Assembly: GCA_029557915.1 (NCBI GenBank)
Contig: JAKQHS010000056.1
Span: 1 to 64,000 of the forward strand
Reading direction: 5' to 3'
Length of the DNA: 64,000 nucleotides
Origin: Bacteroidota bacterium
GTDB lineage: Bacteria > Bacteroidota > Bacteroidia > Chitinophagales > Saprospiraceae
Positions 7,362-15,486 of this stretch are shown here, piece after piece. The notes under the pieces were generated by a model that saw only the letters and a program-made list of their open reading frames with translations, was not told the origin of the DNA and ran no database searches. Positions within the stretch are counted from its first letter, which is position 1, and every line of letters begins with the position of its first letter. Made by a program: the position numbers and the translations under genes.

Positions 7362-8456
7362 ATGGTAACCGCGGAGGATATGCAGGATAAGAAAGGCCCT
7401 GATTTTTTTATACTTGGACTTCCCAGGTCGGGCACTACCCTGCTTGAACAGATGCTGGACGCACACTCTGAAATTGCGGTTTGCCCTGAAATGTCGACGG
7501 GCAAGACCCTCTGGCGCTTGAACGCGGAATCAACACTCCGGGATCAATGGAAAAGCCTTCTACTGGTCAATGCTTTGTACCAAAGGGCCCGGACCTTTAA
7601 GGACCCGATCTTGCCCTGCCTGGCCCACCAGGCTTTGAGGTCATTTACTTATCCCATATCCACCGGGGAATGGTTCTCACCCCTTATCCGGGAATATGTT
7701 GGAGAAAAAAAAGCAAACTTATACGGGGAAAAAACACCTGAAAACACATTTTTTATTCCGGCCTTAAACAGGGCTTTCCCCGGCAGTAAATACCTCCTTA
7801 TCCTGAGAAACCCTTTTGATCTCGTTTTATCCTTGTGTGAGGCTTGGGCTTTCCATAAAAAAATCAGGATCACGGACGCCCTGCTATTACACTTTGCCGA
7901 AAACACCAAAAGAGGATTGCATGAACTTTTTATAAGGCAGCGGCTCAGGAATCTGGATTCCCTGACTATCACCTATGAAGACCTGGTCAGGAAGCCAGAT
8001 CAAACCCTCACTGAAATTTGCACCTTCCTGGGGCTTGAATTCGAGCCGGGCATGAAAGACTTTCAATTTCGTAAAGAATATACGGGCGGAAAAGAGGCTA
8101 TGAAATTCTTGCTTGGCAGGCTGGATGAACCTCTCACCGATCAACGAATCGACCGCTCATTGGATATACTCAGCGCGGAACAAATAGGAATGCTCCACAG
8201 ATATTTGTCCCCTGAAATCCATGCGCTGCCCTATACCTTCCCAAATATCCAGGTTAGGATACCCTTGTTTTTACTTATCCGGGTTTATTGGGCTAAACTG
8301 AAATTTTTCCTGAGGCTTTTTTATCTGGAGGAACTCAAGAACAAGCTTAGGTTCCAGGTCCATTATTACGCGATCCGCTTGCTCAGCGAGGGTCCTATTA
8401 AAAACTATTTTTACAAAAATTTGAAGCACAGACCCTCAGACTGGGTTGTATCCTGA
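7362..8456 (+). CDS. PAPS-dependent sulfotransferase
   Basis: A 364-residue sulfotransferase-family protein. The 5'-phosphosulfate loop is LGLPRSGTTLLEQML, near residue 25, and the 3'-phosphate-binding strand-loop is YLLILRNPFDLVLSL, near residue 145. TYEDLVRKPDQTLTEICTFLGL is typical of the family's C-terminal half. It should transfer sulfate from PAPS to a hydroxyl or amine acceptor. Placed directly after cysC and near glycosyltransferase and O-antigen ligase-like genes, it is likely to sulfate an exopolysaccharide or glycolipid. The acceptor cannot be told from sequence. The start is an ATG (alternative at codon 7), and it runs to within 5 bp of the convergent glycosyltransferase. Confidence 0.88.
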   Translation: MVTAEDMQDKKGPDFFILGLPRSGTTLLEQMLDAHSEIAVCPEMSTGKTLWRLNAESTLRDQWKSLLLVNALYQRARTFKDPILPCLAHQALRSFTYPISTGEWFSPLIREYVGEKKANLYGEKTPENTFFIPALNRAFPGSKYLLILRNPFDLVLSLCEAWAFHKKIRITDALLLHFAENTKRGLHELFIRQRLRNLDSLTITYEDLVRKPDQTLTEICTFLGLEFEPGMKDFQFRKEYTGGKEAMKFLLGRLDEPLTDQRIDRSLDILSAEQIGMLHRYLSPEIHALPYTFPNIQVRIPLFLLIRVYWAKLKFFLRLFYLEELKNKLRFQVHYYAIRLLSEGPIKNYFYKNLKHRPSDWVVS

Positions 8457-8461
8457 TCGAT

Positions 8462-9300
8462 TCAGTCGGCTTTTTTGCAGTTTTTGTAAAGATCCAGGTA
8501 TTCAGCGGCGACCTCCTCCATTGTCTTTACCGGCACTTTCCCGGCAGGAGGAGGCAAAACAAGCAATCGGGCCACATGATTAAAAAGCGCTTCGGCTGTA
8601 TTTGCGCACGATGCAAGGTCCCGGGCGATGCCGACCGGAGTGCTGACCACATGGCATCCATTGGCTGCAGCCTCAGCCAAAACATATCCAAAAGATTCGT
8701 AGCCTGAGGTATGTAAAAAGACTCTGGAAATACTCATTTTCTTAAGCACCAAGGGCCGGGGAAGGGTACCCGTCAGGCTAATATTCCGTTCCAGTTTGTT
8801 TTTCCATATCTGTTCTTCCAGCCTTTTTCGTTCCGGGCCGTCCCCAATGATTTCGGCCTTCAAGGCCGGATTCCATCGAACCAGCATGGCCAACACTTCG
8901 AGCCAAAGGTTCCAGTTCTTAACCGGGATCAGGGAACCGCAACCCAGGACATCCACGGGACGTTGGTCCGGAAAAGCAGCTGGCATATCCTCCCTGGCTA
9001 ATCCCCATGGGATACACTTGCCGGCCGGAAAACCCACGGATTGCACCAGGCACTCATTCTGAAATTCAGAAACCGTAATCAAATTTGCAGCTTCTGTTTT
9101 TGAAAGAAAATGAAGATACCGGTTGGACTTCAGGACATCTTGTCCCATCAGAGTGGTAAAATGAGGCACTCTCCATCTTTTCTGAAGATGGCGGCCCAGG
9201 AGCCAACAAGGTCCCAGCCAGAAGCTATGAATGAGATCAAATTTACCCGATTGATTTAAGTCGCCAGCCAGTTGCAGAGTCTTATGAAGGAAAGGGTGAG
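8462..9300 (-). pseudogene. Glycosyltransferase family 4, 5'-truncated and frameshifted
   Basis: The 3' part encodes a GT4-type nucleotide-sugar domain: IIGDGPERKRLEEQ, the segment SGYESFGYVLAEAAANG with the donor-site glutamates, and a typical C-terminal helix. Reading upstream, protein-like sequence continues (HPFLHKTLQLAGDL, FDLIHSFWLGPCWLLG) but in a different frame. The switch falls at a run of five A on the minus strand (plus-strand T run near 9178-9182), where four would restore the frame. Near 9290-9300 it meets an unrelated fragment on the other strand, and the normal first ~80 residues of a GT4 enzyme are absent. A shorter protein could start at GTG 9169, but it would lack the acceptor domain. 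Assembly error is possible. Confidence 0.7.
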
Positions 9301-9615
9301 CCCGGCAACCTCGGCATCCGGTTTGTAAGTCCTGAAGGCAATGAGGTCAGCACAAGAAGCGAGTTATACCAGAATTATCCCAATCCCTTTGACCAGCGCA
9401 CGGTGATCGGCCTGAGGCTGGCGAAAGAGGGCCGGGGTACGCTGAGCATACACGATGTGACCGGAAGGACCATCCGCTCCATAGAAAGAGACTGGACCAG
9501 GGGCTATCACGAGGTCTGGCTTTACCGGAGGGAGATCGGGGCCACGGGGGTATTGTACTACCGGTTTGAATCCGGATTTTTTACAGACAGCAGAAAGATG
9601 GTATTGGTAAACTAA
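9289..9615 (+). pseudogene. Orphan C-terminal T9SS sorting domain (gene fragment)
   Basis: The plus strand encodes a type A T9SS C-terminal domain: ELYQNYPNPFDQRTVIGLRL, then GTLSIHDVTGRTIRSI, and a final strand ending SRKMVLVN before a stop. Such tails direct large secreted proteins through the outer membrane. The body of the protein is missing: just upstream the frame runs into antisense of the truncated glycosyltransferase, so only the last ~100 residues remain. Formally the frame stays open back to an ATG at 9232, but those codons are antisense glycosyltransferase sequence with no signal peptide. The exact junction within about 9285-9305 cannot be fixed by eye. Confidence 0.7.
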
Positions 9616-9676
9616 AAGGAACCATACCATTTATGCGGGGATAAACCCTAAATCAATTCAGGGGTATTGCTGAAGT

Positions 9677-11059
9677 TTACGGGTCCTTGATCTGAGCCCC
9701 TGGTTCCCTTTCGGTGTCCAGGAAGGCTAAAGCAGCCAATGCCGGCCAAAAAAGGACAGCAATTTCCTCGCTGTGCAGGAAATTGTTGAAAAAAGCATGG
9801 GTAAAATAAGTCACCAGGCCAAAAAGAATGGCCAGCAACAAGGACTGATGCTCTCTATTTTTTTCCTGGTAATACCTTTTCATACCGGTATATAAACCAT
9901 TCACCAGAAGGCCTATCCAACAAAAAAAACCGGGCAGCCCCAATTCGGATAAGGCCTGCAAGTATTCCGAATGGGCCCCACCCCCCCGCCCGGTTGGATG
10001 CGGCCCGCCGTCCGGGGCGCGCGGCGTGGTCACGCTCAGGCGGGTCATTTCATCAGGTTTTTGATAAGGGAGGTAAGCATATTGATAGGTACCCGGCCCA
10101 AAACCAGTGAAAGGCCGGTCTGCCCACATCCTCAGGGCGCACCGGTACCTGTTGAGCCGTTCCAGGTTGGAGACATCGGTGGTGATATTCCCGATGGATT
10201 TAAAATGTTCCATCCAGGATCCTTTCCTGGATTCTTCCCGATTGCTGCCAATCAACCGGATCAGGCTTGTATAATTAAGCATGGTCAAAAGGCTGAGGAT
10301 GGCGATCAAACCGGTCAGTGTTATAAATTTTAACCGCAAAAACTTTAGCCCTGAAATAAATATACCGCCGGCACCGAAGCTTAGCCACGCAGCCCTGCTG
10401 GATGATAAAAAAAGGGCAATCATCAAAATACCCGTCAGAACCAGGGACCCTGGCTTTTTTAAATAATTTTGAGGAATCAGCAATGCAAAAGGAAGGACCA
10501 GGGCGATGCTTGCCCCATACAGGGCATGATCATTATAGAATGGCAGGGCCATAACGGGAGCAGCGTCCATTCTGAATCCATACCATGAATAGTTGTACCA
10601 CGAAAACAGGATTACAATCATAAATGACAGCAGGTAGGACCCCATCCAATTCAGGATATTTTTACCCGTGTGTTTGACAAAAAAATAAAATCCAAAATAG
10701 AAAACCCAATAATGGGCCGCATTGACCAAGGTGTACTTTAAGGACACCCATGGATTCGAAGAGAAGGGGATCATGGTGATCATCCACCCGTGATAAATCA
10801 AGCCGAGAATACTCAGCGGATGACGGATAAAATTACCCCTGAAAAAGGTCTTCCCCTTTATCAAACCGATTAGGGCCACAGCAAATAAGGCGATCAGCGG
10901 TTCCGACAGGATATTGAGCTGACTCGATCCAATATTTATTGAAAAAGAAAGCGGAATGGCGATCAACAGAACGATAAACCCAACCCTGACCCACGGATCA
11001 AAACTTCCATTGATCTGATGCTTAAACATTGAGAACAAGATACATCCGATCGAACGCAA
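9677..11059 (-). CDS. O-antigen ligase/polymerase-like membrane protein (Wzy/WaaL family)
   Basis: A 460-residue inner membrane protein with about ten or more hydrophobic segments. It has the large loop characteristic of the O-antigen ligase (Wzy_C) superfamily, including SSSRAAWLSFGAGG, RPFTGFGPGTYQYAYLPYQ and GGAHSEYLQALSELGLPG; the late HSEYLQ motif is diagnostic. Such proteins polymerise or attach polysaccharide on the periplasmic side. It lies in the same region as the sulfotransferase and broken glycosyltransferase, suggesting a former surface-glycan locus. Ligase and polymerase functions cannot be told apart from sequence. The start could be Met1 or Met11. Confidence 0.85.
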   Translation of the reverse strand: MRSIGCILFSMFKHQINGSFDPWVRVGFIVLLIAIPLSFSINIGSSQLNILSEPLIALFAVALIGLIKGKTFFRGNFIRHPLSILGLIYHGWMITMIPFSSNPWVSLKYTLVNAAHYWVFYFGFYFFVKHTGKNILNWMGSYLLSFMIVILFSWYNYSWYGFRMDAAPVMALPFYNDHALYGASIALVLPFALLIPQNYLKKPGSLVLTGILMIALFLSSSRAAWLSFGAGGIFISGLKFLRLKFITLTGLIAILSLLTMLNYTSLIRLIGSNREESRKGSWMEHFKSIGNITTDVSNLERLNRYRCALRMWADRPFTGFGPGTYQYAYLPYQKPDEMTRLSVTTPRAPDGGPHPTGRGGGAHSEYLQALSELGLPGFFCWIGLLVNGLYTGMKRYYQEKNREHQSLLLAILFGLVTYFTHAFFNNFLHSEEIAVLFWPALAALAFLDTEREPGAQIKDP

Positions 11060-11179
11060 TTCAAAAAGCGTTTACCTGCAGAGTGACCTGGCCGCGTGAA
11101 GGAAAAATATTTCCTCCAGGATGAACTCCTTGCTAAAGACGGGATGATTTCTATCCCTTACTACTGACCACTTGCTTCG

Positions 11180-11253
11180 TAGCGTGAGGGAGGCTTGAAC
11201 TCCCGACCTTGCGATTATGAATCGCACGCTCTAACCAGCTGAGCTACCACGCC
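11180..11253 (-). tRNA. tRNA with anticodon CAT (tRNA-Met elongator, or tRNA-Ile2)
   Basis: The minus strand folds into a full 74-nt cloverleaf. The acceptor arm is GGCGTGG paired with TCACGCT (G-U at both ends), the D stem GCTC/GAGC, the anticodon arm TGCGA-TTCATAA-TCGCA, the variable loop has five nucleotides, and the T arm is GGGAG-TTCAAGC-CTCCC. The anticodon is CAT. The anticodon stem lacks the GGG/CCC of initiator tRNA, so this is the elongator or an Ile2 tRNA with modified C34. CCA is not encoded. The first 13 nt are copied in the adjacent tandem array. Confidence 0.93.
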
Positions 11254-11655
11254 ATGACTTCAGGAATGGCTTGGTAGCGAAGCTGAAAGCTGCCTGCCCC
11301 GAAAGCAGAGGCTCCAAACCATTCTTTTCTTTTTGGACCTGGTAATTGCCCCAATCTTCTTCGGGGAGCTACCACGCCATGACTTCAGGAATGGCTTGGT
11401 AGCGAAGCTGAAAGCTGCCTGCCCCGATAAGTCGGGAAATCCAAACCATTGCCTTTCAATTTATTTCATTCTCACAACCGGCAATTTACCCCAATCTTCA
11501 TCGGGGAGCTACCACGCCATGACTTCAGGAATGGCTTGGTAGCGAAGCTGAAAGCTGCCTGCCCCGATAAGGCGGGAAATCCAAACCATTACCTTTCAAT
11601 TTATTTCATTCTCACAACCGGCAATTTGCCCCAATCTTCATCGGGGAGCTACCAC
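11241..11655. repeat. Tandem array derived from the tRNA 5' end and its leader (units of 125-140 bp)
   Basis: A 62-bp block that starts GAGCTACCACGCCATGACTT, begins inside the tRNA (its first 13 nt on the minus strand) and continues into its leader. It recurs at 11241, 11366 and 11506, with a truncated 15-bp echo ending at 11655. Spacings are 125, 140 and 140 bp. The two 140-bp units differ at only a few positions. Each unit also holds CCCCGA...TCGGGG inverted segments. No gene is evident in the array; short reading frames follow the repeat. Confidence 0.9.
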
Positions 11656-11860
11656 ATCATTATATAGGATCATAACCCGGCTTTTCCGGGGAGTGACCAC
11701 AACTTTTTTCAAAATCGAGGCGCAAATATATGGATTTGGAACGATATGGTGGTTGGTGCTTGGTGTATGGTGGTTGGTCTCTTCGCTCCGGTCTCCTTTC
11801 CTCCTGTCTCCATTCCTCCTTAAACTCATATTAGATTAAAATATAATCTATATTTGTCTC
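11656..11860. other. Non-coding interval between the tRNA array and xerD
   Basis: Holds a low-complexity stretch made of TGGTTGGTGCTTGGTGTATGG-like variants (about 11748-11780) and a CTCC-rich tract (11790-11820), then the xerD promoter region. No gene is seen. Confidence 0.6.
11832..11860 (+). promoter_or_regulatory. xerD promoter with overlapping inverted repeat
   Basis: The Bacteroidota -7 element TATATTTG lies at 11849-11856, only 5 bp before the ATG at 11861, so the transcript should be leaderless or nearly so. A perfect inverted repeat, TAGATTA-aaata-TAATCTA, occupies 11832-11850 and overlaps the -7 element by two bases, as an operator would. No clear TTG box is present at -33. Confidence 0.5.
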
Positions 11861-12775
11861 ATGGACTGGCATTCAAGCGTCAAAGGATTTAAAGCCTATC
11901 TCAAAATGGAGCGGGGCCTTTCCGTCAATTCCGTGGAAGCCTATATCCGGGATGCAGAAAAACTGGCGGGATTCGCCCTGGAAAATTACCCGAAAACGGG
12001 CCCTGAAAAAATCAGCTTAAGCCACCTTGAAGCCTTCGTCCAATTTCTGGACCAGGGTGGCCTGGACGAGAGGTCACAGGCGAGAGTCCGTTCAGGAGTG
12101 AGAGCCTTCTATAAATATCTCCTGGTAGAGGACCTGGTCATGGATGACCCTACCGAACTCCTCGAAGGCCCCCGGTTGATGAAAAAATACCCCGATGTCC
12201 TGAGCCTGGACGAGATCAATGCCCTCCTGGCCCTGGTTGACCTCAGCACGGACAGCGGAGTCCGTAACCGGGCCATGCTGGAAACGCTCTATGCCTGCGG
12301 CCTGAGGGTGAGCGAACTGATCAACCTCCGCTTGTCCATGCTCTATCCCGACCTGGGATTTGTAAAGGTGATCGGGAAAAACAATAAGGAAAGGATTGTA
12401 CCCATCGGTTCCGAAGCTCTCAAACATATCCACCTCTACCTGGAAGGAGTCAGGCGACGCATGCCCCATATCGCCCCAGGGCATGAAGACATCCTCTTTC
12501 TGAACCTCAGAGGAAAAAAATGCAGCCGCATCATGGTATTCAAACTGATCAAAGACCTGGCCGCCAAAGCCGGAATCCACAAAAAAGTAAGCCCCCATAC
12601 CTTCCGTCATTCTTTCGCCACTCATCTTGTAGAAAGGGGTGCAGACCTCAAAGCCGTGCAGGACATGCTGGGCCATGAATCCATTACCACCACGGAGATC
12701 TATACTCACCTGGATACGGATTATCTGAGGGAGACCTTATACAGGTTTCATCCGAGGTTCAAAATGGCCCACTGA
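11861..12775 (+). CDS. xerD: Site-specific tyrosine recombinase XerD
   Basis: A 304-residue tyrosine recombinase. An N-terminal SAM-like core-binding domain (residues ~1-95) is followed by the catalytic domain with Arg149 (CGLRVSELINL), His246 and Arg249 (HTFRHSFATHL), His272 (LGHESITTT) and the nucleophile Tyr281 (IYTHLD). Length and ending are usual for chromosomal XerD, which with XerC resolves chromosome dimers at dif near the terminus. The residue pattern does not suggest an integrase: there is no arm-binding domain, excisionase or phage gene nearby. The ATG is 5 bp after a good -7 element. Its closeness to a tRNA and tandem repeats is probably accidental but worth noting. Confidence 0.9.
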   Translation: MDWHSSVKGFKAYLKMERGLSVNSVEAYIRDAEKLAGFALENYPKTGPEKISLSHLEAFVQFLDQGGLDERSQARVRSGVRAFYKYLLVEDLVMDDPTELLEGPRLMKKYPDVLSLDEINALLALVDLSTDSGVRNRAMLETLYACGLRVSELINLRLSMLYPDLGFVKVIGKNNKERIVPIGSEALKHIHLYLEGVRRRMPHIAPGHEDILFLNLRGKKCSRIMVFKLIKDLAAKAGIHKKVSPHTFRHSFATHLVERGADLKAVQDMLGHESITTTEIYTHLDTDYLRETLYRFHPRFKMAH

Positions 12776-13119
12776 CGGAGGGTTACCACAAAGCACAAGG
12801 TTTTGGGCCCACAAAGGCTCAAAGTTCACGAAGGGATATTTTAAAATATCCAATTTATACGTGAGTTACCTTGTCTTACAAAACTTGACCAAAAAAAAGT
12901 AACACGAATGCCCAAAAATGAACAGTCATCTCCAACCTCCGTGTACCCCGTGCCCTCCGTGAGAACCAACCCTCCGTTCGAACCAACTGCATGCCAACCA
13001 AACCTCCGTGCCCTCCGCGCCCTCCGTGTGAACCAACCCTCCGTGTGAACCAACCCTCTGCGCGAACCAGCCCTTCCCTCCCCCGGACCCACGGACTTTC
13101 ATACCTTTGGACCTGAAAA
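12776..13119. other. 344-bp intergenic region with low-complexity repeats
   Basis: No gene is supported. It opens with ACCACAAAGCACAAGG / CACAAAGGCTCAAAGTTCACG strings, then carries a run of imperfect units around AACCAACCCTCCGTGTG (about 12945-13080), and ends with the promoter of the next gene. Frames through it are repeat-driven. Confidence 0.7.
13102..13109 (+). promoter_or_regulatory. -7 promoter element of the Ig-like lipoprotein operon
   Basis: TACCTTTG fits the Bacteroidota -7 consensus TAnnTTTG and lies 10 bp before the TTG start at 13120. No recognisable -33 TTG is present. The very short leader is like that inferred for xerD. Confidence 0.45.
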
Positions 13120-14736
13120 TTGCGACCCAATCCCAACATATACATCGGCCTCATAGTAATCTCTGCTTTTTGGCTCCGGTGTGCCAATATCGGAAACCCC
13201 GAAGGCGGTCCGCGGGATCTCAGCCCTCCGGAAATCGATTCCACCGAATCCACACCAAACCTTCAGCGCAATTTTGACCCGGCGGCTTCCAAAACCGATA
13301 TCGTCCTCCGGTTCAACGAATGGGTGAAACTGGAAGACGCGTTCAAACAAGTAGTGGTTTCCCCCCCGCTCCAGTATGCCCCAAAGATTGAACTCAAGGG
13401 CAAGGGCGTCCTGGTGCGCTTCGATCCCAGGGAACAACTTAAAGCCAATACCACGTATACCATTAACTTTGGCAATGCCATCAAGGACATCACGGAAAAC
13501 AATCCGATCAAAGACCTTCGATATGTATTCAGCACAGGGGAAATCATCGATACGGCTTATATCGGGGGCAAGCTGGCTGATGCCTACACCGGCGAAACCA
13601 AAGAAAACATGATCGTGATGTTGTACCAAAACCAGCACGATACCGTGGTCTTCAAGGAAAGGCCCACCTATTTCAGCCGGACCGATAAGAACGGCCATTT
13701 TATCATCCGCAACATCAAGGACACCGTTTACAAAATCTTTGCCCTGGAAGATGCCAATTCCAATTACCTCTATGACCAGGACAAGGAAATCATCGCTTTT
13801 CTGGACCGCACCGTGCAGGCCGGAGAAGACAGCACTACCCTACTCCTTCGATATTATTCTTCCTTCGTGCGCCCCAGGATCACCGAGCAGGATGCGGAAA
13901 CCGGAGGAGTGGTAAAAATCATGGCCAATTTTCCTTATGAGGAGATGGAACTGAAAGCGGACAAAGCTCAGGTCCGCCTTTTCCCCATGAATTACAGGGA
14001 TACCCTCCTGGTGTATTACCTGCCTGATACGAGCCGGGACTGGTCCCTGGAGGTCCATTTAAAAGGAGAACCGGTCGATACCGTTAAAGTAAACCGGATA
14101 CGGCAAATGCTCGCTGATACTTTTAAATGCATGACCACCCGTCAGGACATAAAATCCGTGGCTCCCGGGGTGGGCCTTACGCTAAACTTCAACCACCCCC
14201 TGGGTCTGCCGGATACCAGCCGGGTCCTCCTGGTCAATGATACCAGCCGGTTTTCCGAACCCTTCCAACTGCAATCAGGCAAGTTGGTCAATGAACTTGT
14301 GTTTACCTTCAACGGGATGGAACAGCAGACCTATACCCTCACCCTCCTGCCCGGGGCCATTCCTGATTATAAAGGAAACACGACCGACACCCTGATTTTT
14401 AAACTGAGAGGCTTGGGGGCCGGACAAACCGGATTGCTTACCATTGAATGTACTGAATTGGATACCAATCAGACCTATGTCATCGACCTGATCCAGGACG
14501 ACAAAGCCCTCCGCAGTTCCTCCCATACCGCTCAAACCGCCTATACCCTCACCTATTCCTTTCTAAACCCGGGCACGTTCAGCGTTCGCATCACGGAAGA
14601 CCGGAATAAAAACGGGCGTTGGGATCCCGGGGACTATAAAGAGAAGGTCTTGCCCGAAAAAGTCCTGATCCGGAAAAACGTCAGCGTACGGGCCAATTGG
14701 GAAATCCGCGAACAAATCAGTTGGACAAACCAATAA
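13120..14736 (+). CDS. Ig-like (Big_5/SbsA-type) domain lipoprotein
   Basis: A 538-residue envelope protein. The N-terminus is a signal peptide ending in WLRC (Cys21), so it should be lipidated. Residues ~35-140 (DLSPPEIDSTESTP, VLRFNEWVKLED, LKANTTYTINFGNAI) form the Ig-like domain that opens many Bacteroidota lipoproteins of this type. A carboxypeptidase-regulatory-like segment follows, with SRTDKNGHFIIRNIKDTVY and DANSNYLYDQDKE. A late EDRNKNGRWDPGDYKEKV resembles a calcium-type loop. No ATG lies between the upstream region and the lipobox, so the TTG at 13120 is taken as start. It ends 3 bp before lptB. Function unknown; the neighbour suggests a cell-envelope role. Confidence 0.82.
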   Translation: MRPNPNIYIGLIVISAFWLRCANIGNPEGGPRDLSPPEIDSTESTPNLQRNFDPAASKTDIVLRFNEWVKLEDAFKQVVVSPPLQYAPKIELKGKGVLVRFDPREQLKANTTYTINFGNAIKDITENNPIKDLRYVFSTGEIIDTAYIGGKLADAYTGETKENMIVMLYQNQHDTVVFKERPTYFSRTDKNGHFIIRNIKDTVYKIFALEDANSNYLYDQDKEIIAFLDRTVQAGEDSTTLLLRYYSSFVRPRITEQDAETGGVVKIMANFPYEEMELKADKAQVRLFPMNYRDTLLVYYLPDTSRDWSLEVHLKGEPVDTVKVNRIRQMLADTFKCMTTRQDIKSVAPGVGLTLNFNHPLGLPDTSRVLLVNDTSRFSEPFQLQSGKLVNELVFTFNGMEQQTYTLTLLPGAIPDYKGNTTDTLIFKLRGLGAGQTGLLTIECTELDTNQTYVIDLIQDDKALRSSSHTAQTAYTLTYSFLNPGTFSVRITEDRNKNGRWDPGDYKEKVLPEKVLIRKNVSVRANWEIREQISWTNQ

Positions 14737-14739
14737 AAC

Positions 14740-15486
14740 ATGGATGACAAGATCATATTGAGGAGTGAACACCTGTTTAAGCGGTACGGCCAGCGGGAAG
14801 TGGTCAAAGACGTAAGCGTCAACGTCAAACAGGGTGAGATCGTTGGGCTTCTCGGGCCAAACGGGGCCGGAAAAACCACCACCTTTTATATGGTGGTCGG
14901 TTTTATCAAACCCAACAGCGGCAAAGTCTTCCTGGATTCCCAGGATATTACCGACTTCCCCATGTACCTGAGGGCGCGAAGGGGCATCGGGTACCTTCCC
15001 CAGGAACCCTCCGTGTTCCGGAAACTGAGCGTGGAAGACAATATTTCCGCCGTCCTCGAAATGACCCATCTGTCCCGAAAGGAACAAGAGATAAAACTGG
15101 AATCCCTGATTGATGAATTCGGCCTTCACAAAGTCCGCAAAAACAAGGGAGACTCCCTCTCCGGTGGGGAACGAAGGCGTACGGAAATCGCCCGAGCCCT
15201 GGCCACCAACCCCAAGTTCATCCTGCTGGATGAGCCCTTTGCCGGCATCGATCCCATTGCTGTGGAAGATATCCAGACCATTGTCGCCGCACTGAAACTG
15301 AAAAACATAGGCATCCTGATCACCGATCACAATGTGCAGGAAACGCTTTCCATCACAGACCGCGCCTACCTGATCTTTGAAGGGGCGATCCTGCGGGAAG
15401 GAACGGCCGAAGTCCTTGCTGCCGATCCATTGGTGCGAAAGGTCTACCTGGGAAGCAGTTTTGAACTTAGGAAGAAACAGGTATGA
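14740..15486 (+). CDS. lptB: LPS export ABC transporter ATP-binding protein LptB
   Basis: A 248-residue ABC ATPase. The Walker A motif is GPNGAGKTT, the Q-loop region [18 protein letters not shown] is the LptB hallmark, the signature is [15 protein letters not shown], Walker B is [13 protein letters not shown] and the switch histidine is in [10 protein letters not shown]. LptB powers extraction of LPS from the inner membrane through LptFG. Other lpt genes are not in the window, but kdsB at 37 kb supports LPS production. Its stop overlaps the ATG of the next lipoprotein gene (ATGA), so an operon continues. Confidence 0.93.
   Translation: MDDKIILRSEHLFKRYGQREVVKDVSVNVKQGEIVGLLGPNGAGKTTTFYMVVGFIKPNSGKVFLDSQDITDFPMYLRARRGIGYLPQEPSVFRKLSVEDNISAVLEMTHLSRKEQEIKLESLIDEFGLHKVRKNKGDSLSGGERRRTEIARALATNPKFILLDEPFAGIDPIAVEDIQTIVAALKLKNIGILITDHNVQETLSITDRAYLIFEGAILREGTAEVLAADPLVRKVYLGSSFELRKKQV

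Noticed and set aside
11180-12775. tRNA, repeats and tyrosine recombinase as an integrated mobile element
   Set aside because: The recombinase looks like housekeeping XerD, there is no cargo, excisionase or second attachment site, and the repeats copy the tRNA 5' end, not the usual 3' end used as attB.
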